Under the pieces are notes generated by a model that saw nothing but the letters and a program-made list of their open reading frames with translations, was not told the origin of the DNA and made no database searches. Positions 58,615-64,000 of a stretch of 64,000 bases of DNA are shown in pieces. The stretch covers positions 22,928 to 86,927 of the forward strand of contig NZ_BILY01000029.1 in the NCBI RefSeq assembly GCF_004000805.1, read 5' to 3'. Position 1 is the first letter of the stretch, and every line of letters starts with the position of its first letter. Source of the DNA: Paenibacillus glycanilyticus NBRC 16618 (lineage in GTDB: Bacteria; Bacillota; Bacilli; Paenibacillales; Paenibacillaceae). The translations under genes were made by a program, and so were the position numbers.

Positions 58615-60405
58615 ATGAATCACGTACCTAAGCGTTCCGAAACCGCAGTAGAAGCCCGTTGGAAACTGGAGGATCTGTTTGCCGACCAGGCTGCCTGGGA
58701 TAAAGAGTTTGCCGAGGCAAAGGCTTTGATCAAGAAAGTCGGAGCTTTCGAAGGCAAGCTGGGCGATCCCGCTCAATTGAAAGCCTGCTTCGAGCTGGAA
58801 GATGAGCTCTCCCTGCATGTTGAACGGCTTTATGTATATTCCAATATGAAGCATCACGAGGATACCGCTGAACCAACCTATCAGGCTCTGTCCGACAAAG
58901 CCAAAAAAATCAGCGTGGAAACCGGCGAAGCCCTCTCCTATATTACGCCGGAAGTATTGTCCCTGTCCGATGCCGAGCTAGACGCTCTGATCGAGAACAA
59001 GGAACTTGCGGTATTCAAGCATACGCTGGAAGAGATGCGCCGCCAGAAAGCGCATGTCCTGTCCAAATCGGAAGAAGCGTTGATGGCGCAGGTCGGCAAC
59101 GTAAGCTCCGCTCCGGGTTCGATCTACAGCATTTTGAACAATGCGGATCTGAAATTCCCTAAAGTGAAAAACGAAGCCGGCGAGGAAGTCGAACTGACTC
59201 AAGGCCGCTACATTCAGTTCCTGGAAAGCAAAAACCGCGAAGTGCGCGCTAACGCTTTCCACACGATGTACGATACATACGGCAAATTAAAAAACACCCT
59301 CGCAACAACGCTGAATGCGAACGTTACGAAAAACATTTTCTACGCGCGGGCACGCAAATACCCTTCGGCTCTTGGCATGTCGCTGTATGGCGATAACATT
59401 CCGGAGAGTGTCTATACGAATCTGATCGATACGATCCATAAGCACATGCCGCTTATGTACCGTTACATGAACCTCCGCAAAAAGCTGCTTGGCGTTGACG
59501 AGCTTCATATGTACGATCTGTTCGCACCGCTAGTCGACGAGTTCGACATGGAAATCAAGTATGACGACGCGAAAAAAATCGTCAAAGAAAGCTTGAAGCC
59601 GCTTGGCGAGGATTATTTGTCCGTGCTGCAGGACGGCTTCGATAACGGCTGGATTGACGTGTACGAGAACGAAGGCAAGCGCAGCGGCGCTTACAGCTGG
59701 GGAGCTTTCGGCACGCATCCATACGTGCTGCTGAACCATAAGGATAACCTGAACAGCATGTTCACCTTGACGCACGAAATGGGCCACGCGCTCCACTCGT
59801 ACTACTCGGATACGAACCAGAACTACCGCGATGCGCAGTACACGATCTTCCTTGCGGAGGTTGCGTCTACGCTGAACGAAGCGCTGCTTATGGATTATCT
59901 GCTGAACAAGTCCACGGATCCGAAGGAAAAAATGTATCTGCTGACTTACTATGCAGACCAGTTCCGCACAACGGTATTCCGTCAAACGATGTTTGCCGAG
60001 TTCGAGAAAATCATTCACGAGAAAACCGAGCAAGGCGAGTCGCTGACTCCGCAGGATCTGAGCAAAATCTACTACGACCTGAACGTGCTCTACTATGGCA
60101 AAGACATGGTTGTAGACAAGGATATCGAGATGGAATGGGCGCGGATCCCGCATTTCTACAACAGCTTCTACGTGTACAAATACGCAACCGGCTTCTCCGC
60201 GGCAACAAGCTTCTCGAAGCAAATTCTCGAAGAAGGCGCTCCGGCGGTTGACCGTTACCTCGGCTTCCTGAAGAGCGGCGGCAGCGACTTCTCGATTAAC
60301 ATCCTGAAGAAAGCCGGCGTTGACATGTCCTCCCCAGAGCCAATCGAGCAAGCGATGAGCGTGTTTGAGAGCTTGATTGAGCAGATGGAGGAGTTGACGA
60401 AGTAA
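58615..60405 (+). CDS. pepF: Oligoendopeptidase F (M3B metallopeptidase)
   Basis: A 596-residue enzyme. Zinc motif HEMGHALHSYYSD (HExxH) with the downstream Glu in FLAEVASTLNEALLMDYLL; N-terminal PepF block RSETAVEARWKLEDLFADQAAWDKEF; C-terminal TGFSAATSFSKQILEEG. It cleaves oligopeptides of about 7-17 residues, normally in the cytoplasm. ATG 58615 has GAGGAGGAG just upstream and gives the usual family start. The frame is open to an ATG at 58495, also with a strong ribosome site, which would add a signal-peptide-like segment of 40 residues (see findings). Confidence 0.92.
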   Translation: MNHVPKRSETAVEARWKLEDLFADQAAWDKEFAEAKALIKKVGAFEGKLGDPAQLKACFELEDELSLHVERLYVYSNMKHHEDTAEPTYQALSDKAKKISVETGEALSYITPEVLSLSDAELDALIENKELAVFKHTLEEMRRQKAHVLSKSEEALMAQVGNVSSAPGSIYSILNNADLKFPKVKNEAGEEVELTQGRYIQFLESKNREVRANAFHTMYDTYGKLKNTLATTLNANVTKNIFYARARKYPSALGMSLYGDNIPESVYTNLIDTIHKHMPLMYRYMNLRKKLLGVDELHMYDLFAPLVDEFDMEIKYDDAKKIVKESLKPLGEDYLSVLQDGFDNGWIDVYENEGKRSGAYSWGAFGTHPYVLLNHKDNLNSMFTLTHEMGHALHSYYSDTNQNYRDAQYTIFLAEVASTLNEALLMDYLLNKSTDPKEKMYLLTYYADQFRTTVFRQTMFAEFEKIIHEKTEQGESLTPQDLSKIYYDLNVLYYGKDMVVDKDIEMEWARIPHFYNSFYVYKYATGFSAATSFSKQILEEGAPAVDRYLGFLKSGGSDFSINILKKAGVDMSSPEPIEQAMSVFESLIEQMEELTK

Positions 60406-60748
60406 ACGGATCGGTTGGTGCTTGCTTAGAGGACGGGATGGTTCCGAGGACGGGAAAGGATCTCCTTCCGGCTGCTGTTGGAATCGGGAATTTTGAATGA
60501 CACCTAAAGGTGTATTACCGAGTTCCAAAGGCAAACGCTCCGCTCCTCCAGGAGTTCCTTCCCCTCTCTCTTCACCCATTCCTCTCAATTGCAGACCAAA
60601 AGCTCCCTTTACTTCGTGTAAAGGGACGGAAAGAGGAAAGACAGAAAAAGACAGACTCGGTGGTTTCGAGTCTGTCTTTTTTGTTGGTGCTAGCGCGTAA
60701 CTTTCCAGTTATTCCCTGCGTCTATTTAAATATAGAAAGGGTGATGGG
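60406..60748. other. Non-coding gap after pepF
   Basis: No convincing gene in 343 nt. It contains a small hairpin TCCCTTTAC-TTCGT-GTAAAGGGA (60604-60626) and the terminator at 60645-60682. The rest is low-complexity CTC/TCC-rich sequence without a recognised element. Confidence 0.6.
60645..60682 (+). terminator. Terminator downstream of pepF
   Basis: AAAAGACAGACTCG pairs with CGAGTCTGTCTTTT around GTGGTTT; T run follows. It lies 240 nt after the stop. Confidence 0.82.
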
Positions 60749-61594
60749 ATGATTAATAAATGGAGATCAGGTTATCTAATCATGCTTGGCCTAGCGATAT
60801 TGCTTATTGGACTAGCCGGCTGCAAATCCGAGCCCGATTCTAGCGCTCCGCCTGTTGGCTCAAACGATGGTATTGCGTACATGGAAACTCCGTTAAAAGA
60901 AGAGAATATCGTTAAAACTTTAAAGGCAAACGGTGTCGAGTTGACGGCTAGCCCTTCAGACTCCTATTTCAAATTAAATAAAGTGAAGCCTTCTATTTAT
61001 GCGCTCCCGGGCAAAGAGAGAATTATGCTGTACGTTTATGACACTGCCAAAGATACGAAAAAGGCAAGACTCGATTTTGCGGAGCAAACCAAGGTCATGA
61101 ACGTCAATTCGCCGCTATTTTATAACGTGAAAAACATCCTAATCCTGTACCAGCCTAACGTTAGCGGCGAACGCCCCCAAGAGAGAACCAACTACAATTC
61201 CGGCATTGAAAGCTCCATTGAACAGCTGTTAGGCGATGAAATTTATGTCCAGCATTTTAAATACTATAATGTCTCCAAATTGAAGAGCTTCATAAATAGC
61301 TTTATCAACCACCAAGCGGATCAAGTAAAAATAACATCATTGACTATCGAAGGCGATCCCATCTATATCTATCTCATCACTGACGGAACCAAGCTGCAAT
61401 ATGTACACGATAACAGTGAAGATGCTTTTGGAGGGAGCGATACAGGTGCCTCCAAAACGGAATGCACGAATATCGAACAGGAAAAAACTGAAGAAGGAAA
61501 TATACGCTACGTCGCAACCGGATGTCAGATTGGCGATAACAGATCTATTATGACCATCCCTGAAAACTCCATGAAAAAAGACAGCGGGAGCTGA
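60749..61594 (+). CDS. Putative lipoprotein, DUF4362-like C-terminus
   Basis: A 281-residue secreted lipoprotein. Signal peptide with lipobox LAGC, lipidated Cys25, after LIMLGLAILLIGLAG. The C-terminal region (VKITSLTIEGDPIYIYLITDGTKLQYVHDNSEDAFGG, a Cys, then VATGCQI) looks like the DUF4362 pattern; the middle is unrecognised. The two extracellular cysteines could form a disulfide. GAAAGGGTGAT precedes the ATG. More A+T-rich than its neighbours. Confidence 0.72.
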   Translation: MINKWRSGYLIMLGLAILLIGLAGCKSEPDSSAPPVGSNDGIAYMETPLKEENIVKTLKANGVELTASPSDSYFKLNKVKPSIYALPGKERIMLYVYDTAKDTKKARLDFAEQTKVMNVNSPLFYNVKNILILYQPNVSGERPQERTNYNSGIESSIEQLLGDEIYVQHFKYYNVSKLKSFINSFINHQADQVKITSLTIEGDPIYIYLITDGTKLQYVHDNSEDAFGGSDTGASKTECTNIEQEKTEEGNIRYVATGCQIGDNRSIMTIPENSMKKDSGS

Positions 61595-61610
61595 TCCCGC
61601 TGTCTTTTTT
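61574..61610. terminator. Bidirectional terminator
   Basis: AAAAAAGACAGCGGGA pairs perfectly (16 bp) with TCCCGCTGTCTTTTTT. The 5' arm overlaps the last codons of the lipoprotein gene; it also serves the convergent cyclase gene. Confidence 0.88.
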
Positions 61611-61612
61611 AT

Positions 61613-62371
61613 TTAATCCTGTAAAATGGCGACTGGACGGGACCAGCCTCCGCTTGCTTTTTCCACTTTGATCGGGAAGCAGCATACTTTGAAGCCGTAT
61701 GGCTGCGGGATTTGGTCCAGGTTGGCCAGCTTCTCGATCTGGCAATATTCCCGGTCCTTGCCGACGAAATGGGCAGCCCACAAGACGCCTTCTCTTGGAT
61801 CCTGTTTGAACGATTCCGCTTGCAGGTTGAGAGGAATATCCCATCCCCATCCGTCGGTACCCACTACTTTGATGCCTTGATCAAGCAGCCAGACCGTAGC
61901 TTCGGCCGATACCCCCGCATGCAGGAATGCATAATGCTCGTGGTATAAACGTTTGTCCGCATCGCTCCGGATCAGGACGATATCAAACGGTTTTAACGTG
62001 TAGCCGATCCGATCCAACTCGGCTTTCAAGTCTTCCGTAGTAATCTCGTAGCCAGGCGGCTTAGCGCTGAAATCCAGCAATACGCCGTCGGAAAAGAACC
62101 ATTCGAGAGGAAGCTCGTCAATCGTTCTGGCCGGCTTGCCTTCCGACGTTGGCCAGTAATGCCATGGCGCGTCTATATGAGTGCCCGCATGCGTATTCAA
62201 GGTTACCGTTTCCGTCGCCCACGCTTTGCCTTCCGGAAAATCCTCCTGCTTAAGCCCAAGGATAGCCGCTGCTTGCTGCGCCCCTGCTTCATGGCTCGAA
62301 TATTCGATTTTGGCAGGCAAAGGCTCTCTGATTGATGGACTGATAGGAACGCTTAAATCGATTATTTTCAT
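61613..62371 (-). CDS. Cyclase-family protein (KynB/metal-dependent hydrolase-like)
   Basis: A 252-residue protein. Metal site TLNTHAGTHIDAPWHYWP (HxGTHxDxPxH), opening IIDLSVPISPSIREPLP and distal GVSAEATVWLLDQGIKVVGTDGWGWD. The family includes kynurenine formamidase and other Mn/Zn amidohydrolases; no kyn genes are near, so the substrate is open. ATG 62371 has AAGGAG 9 nt upstream; the longer frame adds 31 residues without support. Confidence 0.85.
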   Translation of the reverse strand: MKIIDLSVPISPSIREPLPAKIEYSSHEAGAQQAAAILGLKQEDFPEGKAWATETVTLNTHAGTHIDAPWHYWPTSEGKPARTIDELPLEWFFSDGVLLDFSAKPPGYEITTEDLKAELDRIGYTLKPFDIVLIRSDADKRLYHEHYAFLHAGVSAEATVWLLDQGIKVVGTDGWGWDIPLNLQAESFKQDPREGVLWAAHFVGKDREYCQIEKLANLDQIPQPYGFKVCCFPIKVEKASGGWSRPVAILQD

Positions 62372-62473
62372 CACGCAATTCTCCTTGTCTCCCGATTCAA
62401 GCCCCATTATACCACAATCCTCCAACCGCTTAGATAGAGATTCCGTTAACAAGGCAGTTTGCAAAAGTTGAAT

Positions 62474-63229
62474 TTATACTTCGCCCCAGTAGATTTCGGT
62501 CTCATAGTCGAAGGAGATTAGACCGTTTTTCTCGGTAGCGTCAAAAAGCTTCCGAAGCTCAGCCATTAAAGGCTCATGGTTAGGATGGCCGGGCAGCGGC
62601 ATGTAAGAGGAAGACGACATCCGTCCGCTTAATTGCTCAAAGTTAAGCAGGCTTAATAACGGGAAGGTTGCCTTATGGAGTTCTCCGTCTTTAAAGAACG
62701 GCGTAAGGGCGTCTTGGGAAATATTTTTGTGGCCCACCTTCTCGTAATCGATGCCGTAAGTCCGGAGCAGCCGGTCGTAGCCTTCCAGGAATGGCGTGCC
62801 GGTTGTTAAACGCGAGTTCCAGATCAGCACGGCTTTGCCGCCGGGCTTTAAGATCCGGTTGAATTCCGCTTTTGCCGCGGTACGGTCAAACCAATGAAAG
62901 GACTGGGCGCAAACGATAAAATCAACGGAATCGTCCGCAAGACCGGTCTCTTCTGCTGAACCCGGAACCGCTTGGAATTTGGGATATCCGCTTAATTGCT
63001 CAACGGCTGCCTGCCGCATATCGGGATTAGGCTCAACGGCGGTTACGTTGCTTCCCTTTTCCAAAAGCAGCCTGGTGAATATGCCCGTCCCCGCTCCAAT
63101 ATCCGCAATAGAGGATTCCGGAGTGAGCCCGATTGTTCCATACATATATTGAATAACCTCGTCCGAATAGCTCGGACGGTATTTGACATACTGATCAACC
63201 CGGTCGGAAAAACGCTCCTTGCTGTTCAT
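62474..63229 (-). CDS. Class I SAM-dependent methyltransferase
   Basis: A 251-residue protein. Opening RFSDRVDQYVKYRPSYSDEVIQYM and SAM motif SIADIGAGTGIFTRLLLEKGSNVTAVEPNPDM, followed by VDFIVCAQSFHWFDRTAAKAEFNRILKPGGKAVLIWN. This looks like the methyltransferase-11 group close to trans-aconitate/ubiquinone-type enzymes; the target is unknown. ATG 63229 has AGGAG 11 nt upstream. Confidence 0.85.
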   Translation of the reverse strand: MNSKERFSDRVDQYVKYRPSYSDEVIQYMYGTIGLTPESSIADIGAGTGIFTRLLLEKGSNVTAVEPNPDMRQAAVEQLSGYPKFQAVPGSAEETGLADDSVDFIVCAQSFHWFDRTAAKAEFNRILKPGGKAVLIWNSRLTTGTPFLEGYDRLLRTYGIDYEKVGHKNISQDALTPFFKDGELHKATFPLLSLLNFEQLSGRMSSSSYMPLPGHPNHEPLMAELRKLFDATEKNGLISFDYETEIYWGEV

Positions 63230-63262
63230 CGATTCGTCATCTCCTAATCCATTCATTAATTA

Positions 63263-63637
63263 TTAGAGCCATTCCAGAAATTCAAGTCGGTTTCCAAAAG
63301 GATCGTTTAGATAAAATCGCACGACTCCTTCATCAGACCGCGCATGATCATCCATCACTTGAATTCCCTCTTGAAGTAAATACTCCCGAAGCGCATTTAA
63401 GTTCTGCACCTGAAACGCAGGATGAGCTTTTCGGGCGGGGACAAAGTCGCCTTGAACTCCGATATGCACCTGGTGCGCTCCGCATTGAAACCATACTCCG
63501 CCGCGTTTCATCAGATTTTGAGGCTTTGCGATCTCTCTCCAGCCAAGCAAGTCAGCGTAAAAGCTGCGCGCTTCCCGTTCACAGCCTTCTGGTGCCGCTA
63601 ATTGAACATGATCGATTCCAGTGAATAAGAAAGACAT
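63263..63637 (-). CDS. VOC-family (glyoxalase/dioxygenase-like) protein
   Basis: A 124-residue single-domain VOC protein with two beta-alpha-beta-beta-beta modules: FTGIDHVQLAAPEGCEREARSFYADLLGW and AFQVQNLNALREYLLQEGIQV, ending YLNDPFGNRLEFLEW. Metal-ligand candidates are His in IDHVQ, His in HQVHIGV and Glu in RLEFLE. Function unknown; possibly detoxification or antibiotic binding. It starts 33 nt before the methyltransferase gene in the same direction. Confidence 0.87.
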   Translation of the reverse strand: MSFLFTGIDHVQLAAPEGCEREARSFYADLLGWREIAKPQNLMKRGGVWFQCGAHQVHIGVQGDFVPARKAHPAFQVQNLNALREYLLQEGIQVMDDHARSDEGVVRFYLNDPFGNRLEFLEWL

Positions 63638-63743
63638 CCTCCCACCGCCTATTGTTTCACCAAATGAAACATAGTTTCAATTTATAATTCCATTTTATAG
63701 GAAACCGATGCGGAAATCCAGTAGCTTCATGCTTAAAAAGGAT

Positions 63744-63797
63744 AAAAAAAGACCCCAGCAAAAGATTAGCTGTCTTCAAGCTAAACTTTTGCTGGGG
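63744..63797 (-). terminator. Terminator of the DUF92 gene
   Basis: CCCCAGCAAAAG (63753-63764) pairs perfectly with CTTTTGCTGGGG (63786-63797), extended inside by TTAGC/GCTAA; seven T follow on the minus strand. Confidence 0.88.
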
Positions 63798-63802
63798 ATT
63801 GT

Positions 63803-64000
63803 TTAAAAGAGGGCGCCGATGGCCCAGCCAAGCAGGCCGGCGAAGACCGACGACAGGAGGTTCACCCTGTCGTTGTTCAGCGCGGCCAAGCCGCGCACCC
63901 GCTCTGCCGCCGTCCCGCAATGGACGGCGCGCTCGGTCTCGCTGCCGCATACCCGGCAGCGGAACATGGCCTGGCCGGTGGCGCCGAGCAGCGAATCGGC
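63803..64000 (-). CDS. DUF92-family membrane protein (3' end; gene runs off the right edge)
   Basis: The last 65 codons of a leftward gene open at 64000. They read ADSLLGATGQAMFRCRVCG, then SETERAVHCGTAAERVRGL, NNDRVNLLSSVFAG and a final helix LLGWAIGALF. The ADSLLGA start, the C-x-x-C plus H-C pair and the ND-x-VN-L block match the C-terminus of DUF92 proteins, relatives of phytyl-phosphate kinase and CDP-archaeol synthases. Function in Bacillales unknown. The segment is clearly more G+C-rich than the rest of the window. Confidence 0.8.
   Translation of the reverse strand, partial: ADSLLGATGQAMFRCRVCGSETERAVHCGTAAERVRGLAALNNDRVNLLSSVFAGLLGWAIGALF

Overview
The window is a chromosomal stretch from a spore-forming Bacillales bacterium, most like Paenibacillus. 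The evidence is the gene set (YtpB-type terpene synthase, YwbE, a YjcZ-type micropeptide, YugP, YitT, YesL and a BmrA-like exporter), a moderate G+C content (roughly 50-55 % by eye), strong GGAGG ribosome sites and many GTG/TTG starts. There are no rRNA or tRNA genes, IS elements, prophage or CRISPR arrays. It is mostly ordinary core and regulatory DNA, with several well-resolved control regions.

Layout. 1-2113: divergent moeA (molybdenum cofactor) and narK-type nitrate transporter; each has a sigma-A promoter with a GlnR/TnrA-type box over the -35 and a leader with ANTAR-type hexaloop hairpins before an intrinsic terminator. 2211-3200: lipoate ligase. 3269-5894: five-gene leftward operon (YwbE, a small conserved protein, GNAT, LysE exporter, HEAT-like protein). 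6037-12735: DEAD-box helicase and two NOL1/NOP2/sun rRNA methyltransferases with RsuA-type pseudouridine synthase and a HAD phosphatase. 12836-14427: nox preceded by three Rex-type operators. 14472-17768: xpt, a YhgE/Pip membrane protein and its divergent MarR regulator. 17814-22392: beta-mannan disaccharide module (acetyl esterase, GH130 phosphorylase, cellobiose 2-epimerase, LacI regulator). 22546-28883: relQ, pyrD, ferredoxin, dinB, cimA, TlpA-like thioredoxin.

29012-35434: MFS exporter, JAMM protease, exonuclease, GlnD-like nucleotidyltransferase, amtB with two GlnR-type boxes, a MerR regulator apparently starting at ATT, and YugP. 35497-43734: GltC-like LysR, rhomboid, tpx, DUF1499, a probable 6S RNA, YesL, CshA helicase, YitT, small protein, putative glycoside hydrolase. 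43932-52766: co-directional envelope-stress block of BmrA-like ABC exporter, two two-component systems and a SwrC-like RND pump. 52900-64000: pfkA, ytpB, MFS, cold-shock protein, methyltransferases, small proteins, oligoendopeptidase F, a lipoprotein, cyclase, VOC protein and the end of a DUF92 gene.

Nitrogen is the recurring theme. The nitrate porter, the Mo-cofactor gene and the ammonium transporter all carry TGTNA-N7-TNACA boxes, and the first two add a nitrate-type antitermination layer. No clear novel defence or mobile system was found; the most interesting material is regulatory.
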